A stretch of DNA of 64,000 nt from Paenibacillus vietnamensis (GCF_020169515.1 NZ_JAHMHW010000004.1:62001-126000); one strand, 5' to 3'. Counted from the first letter of the stretch, positions 16,501-27,132 are shown. Numbers and translations are program-made. Notes: generated by a model from the letters alone, not told the origin.

Positions 16501-17409
16501 ATGAATGAAGAGATGCATGTTTTTACGGTGATCGTGGAACAATCGAGCATGAACAAGGCATCCGCCTTGCTCAATCTGTCCCAGCCGGCCCTTTCGCGAA
16601 AAATAGCGAAGCTTGAGCAGGAGATCGGGGCGCCGCTGTTCCGGAGAATCGGCAAAAGACTGGAGCTGACCCGGATCGGCCAGCTGACGTACGAATACGC
16701 GTTGGAGCTCCGCCGGCTGCACCGCAAATATTTGCAGACAGTTTCGGAGTTTACGTCCACCGGGCACTCTACGCTCACCATTGGCGCCAGCTTGACGACG
16801 CTTCAGACGACGCTGCCGGACCTGATCCGCACGCTTACCGCGGCGCATCCGGAAATCGATATTAAAGCGATTACCGGCAAGACGCACGAAATCGTATCGC
16901 TCGTCCGCGACCATAAAGCCGATATCGGCATCGTGGCCTCAAGCATCGAAGATTCGACGCTCCGCTGCATCCCTTTGTTCGAGGACCATCTTTCGCTTGT
17001 GATGCCCCGAAATCAGATCATCACGGACAAGGGGAGCCTGAGCATTCAAGACTTGACCGGCATGCCGATGATTCTGTTCTCCAAAGGCACCTGGTACAGG
17101 CTGCTTACGGACGAGCTGTTCGACAAATACCATCTGCAGCCCGACGTCCGGATGGAAATCGATTCATTCGAAGCGATTCTCCGGCTGCTGCACACATGCC
17201 GGGCGGGAACGCTTCTGCCCCATTCCTATATGCGCCACCAGCTGCTCGAAGACAATGAACTGCTTGTCGTTCCGATCAGAGAGCTGGAGGAGACGAAGCG
17301 CACCACGTCGCTCATCCATGCCGATTCCGCCGCTTTAAGCCCGTCCGTGCGGCTGTGGATCAACGAGCTGGCCGCGCGCTTTGCCAAACAAAAGGACAGC
17401 ACCTTCTAA
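16501..17409 (+). CDS. LysR-family transcriptional regulator divergent from sdhCAB
   Basis: This 302-residue LysR protein has its helix-turn-helix at about residues 18-40 (NKASALLNLSQPALSRKIAK). The effector-binding domain starts near residue 88. It is transcribed away from sdhCAB with about 200 bases between the starts. That is the usual arrangement for a LysR gene that controls its divergent neighbour, so control of sdh is possible but unproven. The end of the gene contains one arm of a bidirectional terminator shared with ktrA. Confidence 0.9.
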   Translation: MNEEMHVFTVIVEQSSMNKASALLNLSQPALSRKIAKLEQEIGAPLFRRIGKRLELTRIGQLTYEYALELRRLHRKYLQTVSEFTSTGHSTLTIGASLTTLQTTLPDLIRTLTAAHPEIDIKAITGKTHEIVSLVRDHKADIGIVASSIEDSTLRCIPLFEDHLSLVMPRNQIITDKGSLSIQDLTGMPMILFSKGTWYRLLTDELFDKYHLQPDVRMEIDSFEAILRLLHTCRAGTLLPHSYMRHQLLEDNELLVVPIRELEETKRTTSLIHADSAALSPSVRLWINELAARFAKQKDSTF

Positions 17410-17428
17410 AATAAGGCCGCTGTCCTTC
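17391..17428. terminator. Bidirectional terminator overlapping the LysR 3' end
   Basis: AAAGGACAGC (17391-17400) pairs with GCTGTCCTT (17419-17427). On the minus strand, after ktrA, it is followed by TTTTGTTTG. The left arm is coding sequence of the LysR gene. Confidence 0.65.
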
Positions 17429-17470
17429 ATCATTTCCATTCTAGCGCTTCAAAATCCATATACCGGCCGC

Positions 17471-18139
17471 TTACTTGATAACCGTCGCTTCGAAATCCTC
17501 GATCTGATCGTTTGTCCCGATCACGACCATCACATCGCGCTCGGAGAGCACGTCATCGGCCGTAGGCGCAATAATAATGCCGCCCGGCTTATTGATAGCC
17601 ACGATGCTGCAGCCGAACCTCGCTCTCGGATTCAGGTCGTGCAGCGATTTTCCGTTCAGGCACTTCGGAACGGCAAGCTCCGCGATCGTATAATCCTTTG
17701 ACAGCTCGATATAATCAAGCAAATTGGGAGATACCAGCTGATGCGCCACCCGGATGCCCATATCCCGCTCCGGGTAAACGACGCGGTCTACGCCGATTTT
17801 CTCCAGCACACGCCCGTGAAGCTCGCTCATCGCTTTCGCCACCACTTTCTTGACCCCCAAATCCTTGAGCAGAATCGTTGTCAGAATGCTGGCCTGAATA
17901 TCGTCTCCGATTGCGATGACGCCGCAATCAAAATTTCGCACGCCCAGTGAACGCAGCGTTTCTTCATCCGTGCTGTCGGCCGACACGGCGAACGTGAGCA
18001 CGCCGCTCATCTCCTGAACGGCTTCCTCGTCCTTGTCGATGCCAAGCACCTCGTTGCCGAGCGCGATGAGCTCCCTTCCGAGGCTGGAGCCAAACCGGCC
18101 CAAGCCGACGATAACAAACTGGTTTTTCTTCGTCCCCAC
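17471..18139 (-). CDS. ktrA: Potassium uptake regulatory subunit, RCK domain protein
   Basis: This 222-residue cytosolic gating subunit of a Ktr/Trk K+ transporter has a Rossmann RCK_N domain starting VGLGRFG (G12, G14, G17). Its acidic residue after the second strand (GIDKDEEAV) binds nucleotide. The RCK_C domain fills the last 80 residues. In related proteins ATP activates through RCK_N and c-di-AMP inhibits through RCK_C. It starts with GTG, 12 bases after ktrB, and shares the c-di-AMP riboswitch with it. Confidence 0.9.
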   Translation of the reverse strand: MGTKKNQFVIVGLGRFGSSLGRELIALGNEVLGIDKDEEAVQEMSGVLTFAVSADSTDEETLRSLGVRNFDCGVIAIGDDIQASILTTILLKDLGVKKVVAKAMSELHGRVLEKIGVDRVVYPERDMGIRVAHQLVSPNLLDYIELSKDYTIAELAVPKCLNGKSLHDLNPRARFGCSIVAINKPGGIIIAPTADDVLSERDVMVVIGTNDQIEDFEATVIK

Positions 18140-18151
18140 TTGCCTTATCCC

Positions 18152-19492
18152 CTATCCAATCGTAATTTTGCCTTCCGGATACCGGAACAGCTCTTTATCG
18201 GCGCCAGGTCCGAGGGCGTATGCCAGCGTCAGCAAACCTAGCCGTCCCACAAACATGGTTAATGCTATAATGATTTTTCCGCCCTCCGACAATTCCGGCG
18301 TTACGCCTAACGAAAGCCCGACGGTTCCAAACGCCGATGTCGCTTCGAACAGCAGCTTGATGAAGCTTTGGTCCTCCAGCATCGACAGCAGCATCGTAAC
18401 GGAAATAACCAGCGCCATTGCGAATAGCGTAATCGTCAGCGCCTTAAAAATCCGGTCCTTACCCAGCCGGTAGCGGAACAGCACAATATCCTCGCGCCCC
18501 CTGACCATCGCGATTACGGAGCCGACCAGAACGGCAAACGTCGTTGTTTTGATGCCGCCGCCGGTCGATCCGGGCGATGCGCCGATAAACATCAGCAGAA
18601 TGATAAAAAACTGAGTAGCCTGACGAAGCACCGTCAAATCCAGCGAATTGTAGCCGGCCGTTCGCGGCATGACGCTCTGAAAGAGAGAGGCCAACAGCTT
18701 GCCGCCCCAATCAAGCGCTCCAAGCGTCAAATGATTCGTAAATTCGAATACGAATACGACCAGAAAGCCGACCGCAATGAGCGCCCCCGTCATGCTGAGC
18801 ACCACCTTACTGTGCAGAGACAGCTTGCGGTTTTTGCGGAGCTCAAGCAGATCGGACATCACGACAAAACCAAGACCGCCAAGCACAACAAGCAGAATTG
18901 CGGTTATGTTCACAACGGGATCGGACACGTACAGCGTCAGGCTGCGGTAATCTCCGAATATGTCAAAGCCGGCATTATTAAACGAGGATATGGAATGGAA
19001 AATACCATAATACACAGCCTTGCCGAGCGGCATATCGGCTGCAAAGCGCCCGGCCAGCAGCGCGGCTCCCGCGAGCTCGATCGTTAAGGAATAAAAGATT
19101 ACTTTGCGGATCAGTCTGACGATGCCTTCCATGCTGGACTGATTCATCGCCTCTTGCAGAATGAGCCGTTCGCGCAGAGAGATTTTTTTCCGGAGCACCA
19201 GAGCGACGAGAGTCGCCATCGTCATAAAGCCGAGGCCCCCGAGCTGAATTAAAGCGAGCAGAATAATTTGACCCCAAATAGAGAAATATGTCCCTGTATC
19301 GACCACGACGAGACCGGTCACGCACGTTGCCGAGGTTGCAGTAAATAGAGCATCAAGAAACGGCAGTCTTTCGCCGCTCGCGCTTGCAAATGGCATCGAC
19401 AGCAGAAAAGCTCCAATGAATATGATGATTGCAAAGCCGCTCACCAAAATCCTGGGTGGAGACCATTTCCATACTTTTACGTTAATTTTCAT
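18152..19492 (-). CDS. ktrB: Potassium-translocating subunit, TrkH/KtrB family
   Basis: This 446-residue membrane protein is of the SKT superfamily. Four M1-P-M2 repeats carry the selectivity-filter loops, for example TSATCVTGLVV, SSFNNAGFD, MPRTAGYNS and SAFGTVGLSLG. With KtrA it imports K+, probably with Na+ coupling. The ATG at 19492 is used. The leader directly upstream is a c-di-AMP riboswitch, so expression should fall when c-di-AMP (a sign of ample K+) is high. Confidence 0.94.
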   Translation of the reverse strand: MKINVKVWKWSPPRILVSGFAIIIFIGAFLLSMPFASASGERLPFLDALFTATSATCVTGLVVVDTGTYFSIWGQIILLALIQLGGLGFMTMATLVALVLRKKISLRERLILQEAMNQSSMEGIVRLIRKVIFYSLTIELAGAALLAGRFAADMPLGKAVYYGIFHSISSFNNAGFDIFGDYRSLTLYVSDPVVNITAILLVVLGGLGFVVMSDLLELRKNRKLSLHSKVVLSMTGALIAVGFLVVFVFEFTNHLTLGALDWGGKLLASLFQSVMPRTAGYNSLDLTVLRQATQFFIILLMFIGASPGSTGGGIKTTTFAVLVGSVIAMVRGREDIVLFRYRLGKDRIFKALTITLFAMALVISVTMLLSMLEDQSFIKLLFEATSAFGTVGLSLGVTPELSEGGKIIIALTMFVGRLGLLTLAYALGPGADKELFRYPEGKITIG

Positions 19493-19545
19493 CAATCAGC
19501 CTTCTTTTTGCTATGTCTTCGGTCCGCGGAGCTGCATGCGGGCAT

Positions 19546-19733
19546 AAAAAAAAGCACTGGAAACGTAAGGCGCTCAGTGCTGTGAGTCCTGTTCCAATAA
19601 CGCCTACGAGGTTAGCTGACGGATTCGGGCCTGGACAGGCGGCCCTATTTAGCAAGAAAGACGGTCGTCTCCGCTAAAATTCACCCCATGCCGCCTAATG
19701 CTCCGTGCTGATAACAGCTTGCCGGATCGTTAG
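19546..19733 (-). promoter_or_regulatory. c-di-AMP (ydaO/yuaA) riboswitch with terminator, controls ktrB-ktrA
   Basis: The minus strand has GGGGTGAAT followed by GAATCCGTCAGCTAACCTCG and TAGGCGTT, the hallmark 3' half of the ydaO-type aptamer. TAACG (19729-19733) closes P1 with CGTTA near 19598-19602. Downstream, AGCACTG...CAGTGCT plus eight U (19546-19581) is the terminator. Ligand binding should stop transcription. Confidence 0.95.
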
Positions 19734-20030
19734 GACAGCTTTATGGTTCCCCCGTTTTCCATAGGAAATTCGGCTGTATGATTCAGTTTGCATGACGATA
19801 ACGATTATAATCCCAATTACGCCTATATATAAAGCTTGCAAGATGGACGAAACGGGCGATTTTAGAGCAAAATAGGGCAATGGTCCGAAGAAGTATGCTC
19901 CATGCTTGTCCGGCGTCTTTATTTCGCTCGTTTTTGAATGAAATCTTATATTATCATTGGATAAATCAGGGATTAATATGATAAGGTAATGGGGAAAGAA
20001 GTCCAACATTCAGACTGCAGAGGTGAACCG

Positions 20031-21656
20031 ATGAATGAATTTATAAGACCTTACGAATGGAAACGTTTTTTCTGGGCGGCGCTTGCCTGCCTGATCATTT
20101 ATTTAGGCATTGAGGTCATGCCTATGTTTACTTCCGCTGAGTCGGACGAATATTATGGCGCCGTTATTGACAAATCGGAGGCGGAGAGCAAGGCTGCCGC
20201 ATTTGCCGAAGAGCTGACCGGGCAACAGGTCCGGAATGCAAAAGCCGTCCATCAAAGCGATAAGGTGTTGAACGGCTACCTTTCGAAGGAAGATCTTATT
20301 TCTACTTACGGCGAGCAGTATGACGCCCGGTTCCCTTCCGACACGTTCCAGGTCGATTTGGAGCTTCAGCAGTCCGGGAGCGGTTACGTCTACGTACATA
20401 TGCAAAGCGGAGAGGTCGTCAATTGGAACTTCAAAGTTGATGGCGGGCAGCTGTCCGATACGGACAAAACCGCGGCAATCCGCGATTTTATGGTTAAGCA
20501 ATCGTTCCGCGCAGAGGAAATTAGCGGAGGCAAGCTGAACGAGAGCGGGGAATGGCAAGCAGAGCCGGCCGGATTCAGCATCAAGGATGCGAAGCTGGGA
20601 GTGACGGTACAAGCCGAATCGCTGAACGGCAAAACGGTTATTACGAAATATAAAGCCGCCTTCGCTGCACCATCCGGCTATATCCGCTACGTTGAAGGTC
20701 AGGACAAAATCGCCGGCTTTCTTACCGGTTTCGGATATTTATTCATGAGCTTCGTCCTGTTCGTCTTAGCCGTTGTGTATGCGATCCTGTATCGTAAATT
20801 TACTTCGTTTAAATACGGCATTATTTTGACCGTCGTCTTTCTGATTACATATATCATTATGAACCTGAACGTGTTGGACGGCATAAGGGCCTCCCTGGGG
20901 GAAACCGGCGGTTCAGATGAAACCGTTCTGATTACGGCTGTGTTTACGGTATTCATGACCGTTCCGATGGCTGCCTCCGTCTATATTTCAATGGTTGCGG
21001 GCGACGGCTTATGGAAAGCTCAAGGGCGCCGCCTGTGGCCCCGCTTCGGCGATCAGGGCTATGGAAAGTACGTTTGGCGCAGCGTGGGGCTGTCCTATTT
21101 GTTTGCGGTCATTTTATTCGCCCTGCAATCGGTCATCTTCATTGGCCTCGAATTCACGATTGGTACGTGGAGCACAACCGACGTCACGCAGTCACCTTAT
21201 AATATGGCGTTCCTCTGGCTGATGCCGGTGCTTGCCTGGGCGGCGGCCATTTCGGAGGAGGCGGTGTTCCGCTTTTTCGGAATCGGTTTGTTCCGCAAAT
21301 GGTTTAAAAACACGTTTGCAGCTGCGCTGCTGCCTACTCTGTTCTGGGCGCTCGGGCATGTGATGTATCCGTTCTACCCGTCCTCCACCAGGCTGATCGA
21401 GCTTATGATCGTCGGTCTTGTATTCAGCTTTATCTTTGTCAGGTACGGCTTTATTACGTCGATGTTCACACATGCCATCTTCAACAGCGCTGCGGTGGGC
21501 ATGTCGCTGCTGGCGGTCGGTTCGGCCCCTAACATCGTTTCCGCGGTATTTTTCACCGTACTGCCGGTGCCGATCGCCTATATGATCCAATATCTGAGCA
21601 GTAAAAAAGAGAAGAGACCGCCCGTCAGGACGACTCCTCCCTTAATGCCGCAATAA
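20031..21656 (+). CDS. CPBP-family intramembrane protease with extracytoplasmic N-terminal domain
   Basis: This 541-residue membrane protein has a C-terminal CPBP/Abi domain with its motifs: EE at 409-410 ([10 protein letters not shown]), H443 (FWALGH) and a later FTHAIFNS. These are the glutamate and histidine residues of glutamic intramembrane proteases. One N-terminal helix (about residues 12-30) precedes an external region of about 200 residues. This region contains a PepSY-like strand pattern ([16 protein letters not shown]). Such a large ectodomain is unusual for the family. The ATG at 20031 is chosen for its AGAGGTGA site. The gene converges with uvrC and overlaps it by 32 bases. Confidence 0.85.
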   Translation: MNEFIRPYEWKRFFWAALACLIIYLGIEVMPMFTSAESDEYYGAVIDKSEAESKAAAFAEELTGQQVRNAKAVHQSDKVLNGYLSKEDLISTYGEQYDARFPSDTFQVDLELQQSGSGYVYVHMQSGEVVNWNFKVDGGQLSDTDKTAAIRDFMVKQSFRAEEISGGKLNESGEWQAEPAGFSIKDAKLGVTVQAESLNGKTVITKYKAAFAAPSGYIRYVEGQDKIAGFLTGFGYLFMSFVLFVLAVVYAILYRKFTSFKYGIILTVVFLITYIIMNLNVLDGIRASLGETGGSDETVLITAVFTVFMTVPMAASVYISMVAGDGLWKAQGRRLWPRFGDQGYGKYVWRSVGLSYLFAVILFALQSVIFIGLEFTIGTWSTTDVTQSPYNMAFLWLMPVLAWAAAISEEAVFRFFGIGLFRKWFKNTFAAALLPTLFWALGHVMYPFYPSSTRLIELMIVGLVFSFIFVRYGFITSMFTHAIFNSAAVGMSLLAVGSAPNIVSAVFFTVLPVPIAYMIQYLSSKKEKRPPVRTTPPLMPQ

Positions 21657-23517
21657 TTTGCGATGCCAGCTTTTCTCCTATAGATAGAGGCCGGAAGTCT
21701 TCGACTGAGGCCTCTTTAATTTTTTTGACGGAGCCAAAATGCTTGAGCAGCAGCTTGCGCCGCTTCTCGCCGATGCCGGGAATCGAATCCAGCTTCGATT
21801 CGACCATCGATTTGGCGCGCTGCTCGCGGTGGAACGTGATCGCGAAGCGGTGCACCTCCTCCTGTATGCGCTGGAGCAAATAAAACTCCTGGCTGTCCCG
21901 GGGCAGCGGTACGATTTCCGCCGGGTCGCCGGTCATCAGCTGAGCGGTTTTATGTTTCGCATCCTTGACGAGACCGCAGACGGGAACGTATAAGCCGAGC
22001 TCGTTCTCCAGCACGTCAATCGCAGCCGAGATTTGCCCTTTGCCTCCGTCGACGACGATCAGATCAGGCGGCGTTAATTCTTCCTTCAGGACGCGCTCAT
22101 AACGCCTGCGGATCACTTCGCGCATCGTCTCATAGTCGTCCGGACCTTGCACGGTTTTCACCTTGTATTTGCGGTATTCCTTGCGGTCCGGCTTGCCGTC
22201 CGTGAAGACGACCATGGCGGATACCGGGTTGGTCCCTTGAATATTTGAATTGTCAAATGCCTCGATTCTGCGCACCTGCGGCAGTCCGAGCCAGTCGGCC
22301 AGCGATTCCGATGCCCGCACGCTGCGCTCCTCATCGCGCTCGATCAGCCTGAACTTCTCGTCCAGCATCACCTTGGCGTTGTTCGCCGCCATCGACACGA
22401 CCTCGCTTTTGCGGCCGCGCTGCGGCATGAGCACCTTGACCTTCAGCCAGCTGTGCAGCGATGCGATCACCTCGTCGGCCCGCCCGGCACCCTGCTCTTC
22501 CGCTTGCTTATCCTGCCCTTCTTCCGGTTCCGATTCGGGCGGCAGCGGCAGCAAAATTTGCTTCGGCAGCGCCGGGTTGTCGCTGTAATACTGCGTCACA
22601 AAAGTCATAAAATCGTCGTAGGCTTCCCCGTAATAAGGAAAGGTCGTTCCGTGCCTCTCGATCAGCTTCCCTTGGCGCATATACAGGATTTGCACGCACA
22701 TCCAGCCTTTATCGACGGCATAGCCGAAAATATCGCGGTCCAGCGCATCGGACATCGTAATTTTCTGCTTCTCCATCACCTCGTCGATCGCAACCAGCTG
22801 ATCGCGGAACTCCTTCGCCCGCTCGAACTCGAGATTTTCGGCTGCTTCCTCCATTTTGCGCTGCAGCTCCGCCTTCACGACATCCTGCCCCCCGTTCAGG
22901 AAGCGGGTAATTTCCTGGATCATCCTGTCGTACTCGGACTGCTCCACATCGTATTCGCACGGTGCGACGCATTGGCCGAGATGATAATAAAGACATACTT
23001 TATCCGGAAGCGTCTTGCATTTGCGCAGCGGATATAACCGGTCGAGCAGCTTCTTCGTCTGCTGGGCGGCGAATGCGTTCGGATACGGGCCAAAATACCT
23101 GCCTTTGTCTTTTACGATACGCCTGGTAATTTCCAGCTTGGGATGCTTCTCGTTTGTAATTTTAATATAAGGAAAGCTTTTGTCGTCCTTCAGCAGCACG
23201 TTGTATCTCGGATGATGCTGCTTGATCAGGTTGCACTCCAAAATGAGCGCCTCCATGTTGCTCGAAGTAACGATAAACTCAAAATCGCGGATTTCCGAAA
23301 CGAGCCGCTGCGTCTTTCCGTTGTGGCTTCCGTTGAAATAGGAGCGGACCCGATTTTTGAGCACCTTGGCCTTGCCGACATAAATAATGACGCCGTCGCC
23401 GTTTTTCATTAAATAGCAGCCCGGCTGATCCGGCAGCAAGGCGAGCTTGTTTCTGATCGTTTCCCTGGCTTCCGCAAGCTTCAGCTCAGCTTGCTTCTCC
23501 GTATGCTGTTCTGTCAT
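21625..23517 (-). CDS. uvrC: Excinuclease ABC subunit C
   Basis: This 630-residue UvrC makes both incisions in nucleotide excision repair. In order it has the GIY-YIG nuclease domain ([21 protein letters not shown]), a cysteine-containing linker ([14 protein letters not shown]), the UvrB-binding UVR motif, the RNase H-like endonuclease half ([19 protein letters not shown]) and a C-terminal (HhH)2 ([17 protein letters not shown]). The ATG at 23517 follows GGAGG. Its 3' end overlaps the convergent CPBP gene by 32 bases, leaving no room for an intergenic terminator. Confidence 0.97.
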   Translation of the reverse strand: MTEQHTEKQAELKLAEARETIRNKLALLPDQPGCYLMKNGDGVIIYVGKAKVLKNRVRSYFNGSHNGKTQRLVSEIRDFEFIVTSSNMEALILECNLIKQHHPRYNVLLKDDKSFPYIKITNEKHPKLEITRRIVKDKGRYFGPYPNAFAAQQTKKLLDRLYPLRKCKTLPDKVCLYYHLGQCVAPCEYDVEQSEYDRMIQEITRFLNGGQDVVKAELQRKMEEAAENLEFERAKEFRDQLVAIDEVMEKQKITMSDALDRDIFGYAVDKGWMCVQILYMRQGKLIERHGTTFPYYGEAYDDFMTFVTQYYSDNPALPKQILLPLPPESEPEEGQDKQAEEQGAGRADEVIASLHSWLKVKVLMPQRGRKSEVVSMAANNAKVMLDEKFRLIERDEERSVRASESLADWLGLPQVRRIEAFDNSNIQGTNPVSAMVVFTDGKPDRKEYRKYKVKTVQGPDDYETMREVIRRRYERVLKEELTPPDLIVVDGGKGQISAAIDVLENELGLYVPVCGLVKDAKHKTAQLMTGDPAEIVPLPRDSQEFYLLQRIQEEVHRFAITFHREQRAKSMVESKLDSIPGIGEKRRKLLLKHFGSVKKIKEASVEDFRPLSIGEKLASQIIAALREESS

Positions 23518-23603
23518 CCTCTCGCCTCCGGCTTCCATAACCTATGTACACATTTTAGCACAGTCACGGGCCATTTTGTTTTAGAATTGTCACCGGTACT
23601 GGC

Positions 23604-23633
23604 TTTACAATTGTTCGGGAGTTTGGGTATACT
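23604..23633 (+). promoter_or_regulatory. SigA-type promoter of yqzM
   Basis: TTTACA (23604-23609), 18 bases, TATACT (23628-23633), about 90 bases before the yqzM start. Confidence 0.6.
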
Positions 23634-23722
23634 ATTATAAGCTGATTAAACCGATACTACATATTGACGATCTGTACAGGTTGTCGCTTGAGCTTCGGTC
23701 TTTTTCAAGGAGGACGTCAACC

Positions 23723-23869
23723 ATGGAGAACGTAAGAGATCCGCGCGAGCATATCAATGAAGAGCCTCGCCACGACTTGATGGATGTCATGTTCGGCTTC
23801 GGCGGCATGCTCGGTTTTATGACCGTCATTTTCGCCATCGCCGTTATCGTGAAATTCGTCATTTCGTAA
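23723..23869 (+). CDS. yqzM: YqzM-like small membrane protein
   Basis: This 48-residue protein has one C-terminal membrane helix (about residues 24-46, FGGMLGFMTVIFAIAVIVKF) after a charged N-terminus (MENVRDPREHINEEPRHD). It resembles the YqzM family of small Bacillota membrane proteins of unknown role. A strong AAGGAGG site and its own promoter and terminator support it as a real gene. Confidence 0.75.
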   Translation: MENVRDPREHINEEPRHDLMDVMFGFGGMLGFMTVIFAIAVIVKFVIS

Positions 23870-23875
23870 GGAAAA

Positions 23876-23898
23876 GGAGCAGCGTGCTGCTCTTTTTT
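23876..23898 (+). terminator. Terminator of yqzM
   Basis: GAGCAGC/GCTGCTC hairpin followed by seven T, seven bases after the stop codon. Confidence 0.85.
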
Positions 23899-23907
23899 TA
23901 TTTCCCC

Positions 23908-23957
23908 CAAAAAAAGACTCCGTTCAACCGGCTTAACACCGGCGGACGGAGTCTTTT
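23908..23957 (-). terminator. Terminator of the cysPTW-yezD operon
   Basis: AAAAAGACTCCG...CGGAGTCTTTT with an inner CCGG hairpin. It is flanked by A and T runs on opposite sides, so it may act both ways. Confidence 0.8.
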
Positions 23958-23983
23958 CGTTTTGGTAGAGCGCAAGTGTCTCC

Positions 23984-24220
23984 CTATTGGACGATGCGAA
24001 GCGCATCAGCTGTCTGCGCCTCGCGCGGCTTCGATTGCTGCTTGGTATTTCCCGGAACCTGCTTCTGAGAGGGGTTGTCGTAACGAGTTCTTTCCGTCCG
24101 GTCAATCTGAACGATTCTTCCGTCATGGACAGTGATCGTAACCTGCCCGTATTGGATGCCGTCCACCTGCTCTGCAATTTTTTGAAGCCACTGCTGATCC
24201 AATTCCAACGGTTTAGCCAT
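23984..24220 (-). CDS. yezD: YezD-family (DUF2292) small protein
   Basis: This 78-residue protein has the family core YGQVTITVHDGRIVQIDRTE followed by a polar tail. YezD/DUF2292 proteins are small, soluble and of unknown function. They recur next to sulfate-uptake genes, as here directly after cysW. The ATG at 24220 follows GGAGGG. It is the last gene of the operon. Confidence 0.85.
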   Translation of the reverse strand: MAKPLELDQQWLQKIAEQVDGIQYGQVTITVHDGRIVQIDRTERTRYDNPSQKQVPGNTKQQSKPREAQTADALRIVQ

Positions 24221-24256
24221 TTTAAATCCCTCCATTTAAAGTGTTTTAGTCGGATT

Positions 24257-25141
24257 TCAATCCGTTTGATGGGCCCGCTTCTGCTGGCCCGACTTCCATT
24301 CCACTATGCTTTTTGCAATCAGCGTCACTACAGCCAGCATCACAAGGAGCGAAGCCACAGCGAACGATGCGGAAAACTGATATTCATTGTACAAAATTTC
24401 GATATGCAGCGGCAGCGTGTTCGTTTCTCCGCGGATATGCCCGGATACGACAGATACCGCTCCAAACTCTCCCATTGCACGTGCATTACACAAAATAACG
24501 CCGTATAACAATCCCCATTTGATATTAGGCAGCGTGACCTTCCAAAAAATTTGCCAGCCCTTCGCGCCAAGGCTTGCCGCAGCTTCTTCCTCCTGTACTC
24601 CCTGCGCCTGCATGAGCGGAATCAGCTCGCGGGCGACAAACGGCACGGTTACGAATACCGTTGCAAGCACCATACCCGGTACGGCGAAGATGATCTGTAT
24701 GCCGCGTTCGTCCAGCCATGGACCGAAAAAGCCCTGCGCCCCGAAGAGCAGCACATAGATGAGACCGGAAATGACAGGCGATACGGCGAACGGCAAATCG
24801 ATCAATGTGATCAAAATATTTTTGCCGCGGAACTTGAACTTGCTGATTGCCCAGGCAGCCGCTATGCCGAAAATCGTATTGACGGGGACGGCGATCAAAG
24901 CAACGATCAGTGTCAGCCTGAGCGCCGATAAGGCGTCCGGCTCCGTAATGGAATCGAAGTAAACGCCGATCCCCTTCTTAAACGCTTCTACGAATACCGA
25001 TACGAGCGGCAGCAGAACGATGAATCCGAGAAACAACAGCGCGAGTCCGATAAGAAGCCATTGAACGGGGCGCGATTCCGTGATGTGCCTTGGCCGTTTG
25101 GATGTCTCTTCGGAAGTGTGTACGGTGATGGCTCCAGCCAT
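24257..25141 (-). CDS. cysW: Sulfate ABC transporter permease CysW
   Basis: This 294-residue inner-membrane subunit has about six helices and the binding-protein-dependent transport motif [21 protein letters not shown], which contacts the ATPase. It pairs with CysT to form the sulfate/thiosulfate channel. An EAA loop and [15 protein letters not shown] near the C-terminus are typical of CysW. The start follows AAGGAGG, 12 bases after cysT. No CysA ATPase gene lies in this cluster, so it must be encoded elsewhere. Confidence 0.93.
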   Translation of the reverse strand: MAGAITVHTSEETSKRPRHITESRPVQWLLIGLALLFLGFIVLLPLVSVFVEAFKKGIGVYFDSITEPDALSALRLTLIVALIAVPVNTIFGIAAAWAISKFKFRGKNILITLIDLPFAVSPVISGLIYVLLFGAQGFFGPWLDERGIQIIFAVPGMVLATVFVTVPFVARELIPLMQAQGVQEEEAAASLGAKGWQIFWKVTLPNIKWGLLYGVILCNARAMGEFGAVSVVSGHIRGETNTLPLHIEILYNEYQFSASFAVASLLVMLAVVTLIAKSIVEWKSGQQKRAHQTD

Positions 25142-25153
25142 TGCTTTTCCTCC

Positions 25154-25987
25154 TTAATCCGATACTGTGCGGCGGTTCATCCGCCACTGCAGCAGGTTGA
25201 TGATAAGCAGCATGAGGAAGGAAACGATAAGCATGACTAACGCGATCGCCGTAGCGCCGGCGTAATCGTATTGCTCCAGCTTCGTCATAATGAGGAGCGG
25301 AGTAATCTCCGTCTTCAGAGGCATGTTACCGGATATGAAGACAACCGAGCCATACTCCCCGATGCCTCTCGCAAAAGCGAGCGCAAACCCTGTTAACAGC
25401 GCGGGCGCAAGCTCCGGCAGGACGACCTTCCAGAAGGTCCGCAGGCGGTAAGCACCAAGCATGACCGCCGCTTCCTCCGTCTCCTTCTCCATATCCTGCA
25501 GCACCGGCTGTACGGTTCGCACGACAAACGGAAGACCGATAAAGATAAGTGCAATCGTAATCCCGATCGGCGAATAGGCAACCTTTACGCCTAGCGGCTC
25601 GAGCAGCGAACCGATCCAGCCGTTCGGAGCGTAGATCGCGGTTAACGCGATCCCCGCTACGGCCGTAGGCAGCGCGAACGGCAAATCTACAAGGCTGTCG
25701 ATCAGCTTTTTGCCCGGGAACCGGTAGCGGACGAGCACCCAAGCGATCAATAAACCGAATACAGCGTTGATGAAACCGGCAAAAAAGGAGGTTAAAAAGC
25801 TGACCTTATAAGACGCGATCACCCTTGCACTCGTAACCGTACTCCAGAACTCGGACCAGCTGAGCTCTGCCGTTCTGAAAAAAACGGCGGCCAGCGGGAT
25901 TAAAACGATAACGCTCAAGTAAAACAAGGTGAAGCCCAGTGATAAACCAAAACCCGGTAGTATGTTACGGGACTTGGAACCTTTCAT
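25154..25987 (-). CDS. cysT: Sulfate ABC transporter permease CysT
   Basis: This 277-residue permease is the partner of CysW. It has six helices and the EAA-type loop ([23 protein letters not shown]). The conserved [16 protein letters not shown] near the C-terminus is typical of CysT/CysU. It lies between the binding protein and CysW in the usual cysP-T-W order. Confidence 0.93.
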   Translation of the reverse strand: MKGSKSRNILPGFGLSLGFTLFYLSVIVLIPLAAVFFRTAELSWSEFWSTVTSARVIASYKVSFLTSFFAGFINAVFGLLIAWVLVRYRFPGKKLIDSLVDLPFALPTAVAGIALTAIYAPNGWIGSLLEPLGVKVAYSPIGITIALIFIGLPFVVRTVQPVLQDMEKETEEAAVMLGAYRLRTFWKVVLPELAPALLTGFALAFARGIGEYGSVVFISGNMPLKTEITPLLIMTKLEQYDYAGATAIALVMLIVSFLMLLIINLLQWRMNRRTVSD

Positions 25988-26022
25988 GTGAAGTCAGCTC
26001 CAATCTTCTCAATCTCGCCTAA

Positions 26023-27132
26023 TTATGATCCTGGCGTATAGATTTTGTCGAAAATGCCGCCGTCTGCGAAATGCTTCGTTTGGGCTTCCTTCCAGCCGCC
26101 AAAATCACCGTCGATCGTAAGCAGCTCAAGCGCTTTGAATTGGTCGGCATATTTGGCCGCTACCGTTTCCGAAATCGGCCGGTAGTAGTTTTTAGCCGCG
26201 ATTTCTTGCCCTTCTTCCGTGTACAGGTATTTCAGATACGCTTCCGCTACTTCGCGAGTGCCCCGATCGTCAACAACTTTGTCTACTACGGCTACCGGCG
26301 GCTCTGCCAAAATGCTGAGCGAAGGATAGACGATTTCGAATTTATCCGGACCAAGCTCGTTGATCGACAGGAACGCTTCATTTTCCCATGCCAGCAGGAC
26401 ATCGCCGATTCCGCGCTCTACGAACGTCGTCGTTGATCCGCGCGCCCCGGAATCAAGAACCGGTACATGCTTGAACAGCTCCGCTACAAACTCTTGCGCT
26501 TTTGCTTCGTCTCCCCCGTTTTGCTTCAAAGCGTAGCCCCATGCCGCCAGGTAGTTCCAGCGTGCGCCGCCGGACGTCTTCGGATTCGGCGTAATAACTT
26601 CGACGCCTTCCTTCACAAGATCATTCCAATCTTTAATGCCCTTCGGGTTGCCTTTTCGTACCAGAAACACGATCGTAGATGTATAAGGCGAGCTGTTGTG
26701 CTCGAATTTCTTTTGCCAATCCGCTTGGATCAAACCAGGTTCCACAATGGCGTCGATGTCGTAACCGAGCGCCAGCGTAACGACATCGGCCTTCAACCCG
26801 TCGATAACGGCGCGGCCCTGCTTGCCCGAACCGCCATGCGACTGCTTGATCGTCACTTCCTGGCCCGTTTCTGCTTTCCAGTGCTTCGAGAATGCTTCAT
26901 TAAAGTCTACGTAAAGCTCACGAGTCGGATCATAAGATACATTAAGCAGTTCAACTGGCGGCTTCGGCTCATCCTTGGCCGGATCATTCGTTGCTGCGTT
27001 TGCCGCATTGCCGGACGACGCCGGTTCATTCGTGACGTTTGCCGGAGCATTGCCTCCTTGACCGCAAGCGGCCAGTACGAGCGCCAATGCCAAAATAATA
27101 AATACGGAACGAACTTGTGCAATTTTCTTCAT
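26023..27132 (-). CDS. cysP: Sulfate-binding lipoprotein of ABC transporter
   Basis: This 369-residue lipoprotein has the lipobox LAAC with C23 as the acylated residue, then a low-complexity linker rich in N, A, P and K. The mature domain matches the Sbp/CysP family: [24 protein letters not shown] and GSRGSTTTF-like segments (here GARGSTTTF) that bind sulfate. It delivers sulfate to CysT-CysW. As first gene of the operon it has a leader of about 140 bases with a strong promoter and a possible CymR site. Confidence 0.94.
   Translation of the reverse strand: MKKIAQVRSVFIILALALVLAACGQGGNAPANVTNEPASSGNAANAATNDPAKDEPKPPVELLNVSYDPTRELYVDFNEAFSKHWKAETGQEVTIKQSHGGSGKQGRAVIDGLKADVVTLALGYDIDAIVEPGLIQADWQKKFEHNSSPYTSTIVFLVRKGNPKGIKDWNDLVKEGVEVITPNPKTSGGARWNYLAAWGYALKQNGGDEAKAQEFVAELFKHVPVLDSGARGSTTTFVERGIGDVLLAWENEAFLSINELGPDKFEIVYPSLSILAEPPVAVVDKVVDDRGTREVAEAYLKYLYTEEGQEIAAKNYYRPISETVAAKYADQFKALELLTIDGDFGGWKEAQTKHFADGGIFDKIYTPGS

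Noticed and set aside
19695..20009. 104-residue minus-strand reading frame upstream of ktrB
   Set aside because: It overlaps the c-di-AMP aptamer and has no ribosome site or recognisable motif.
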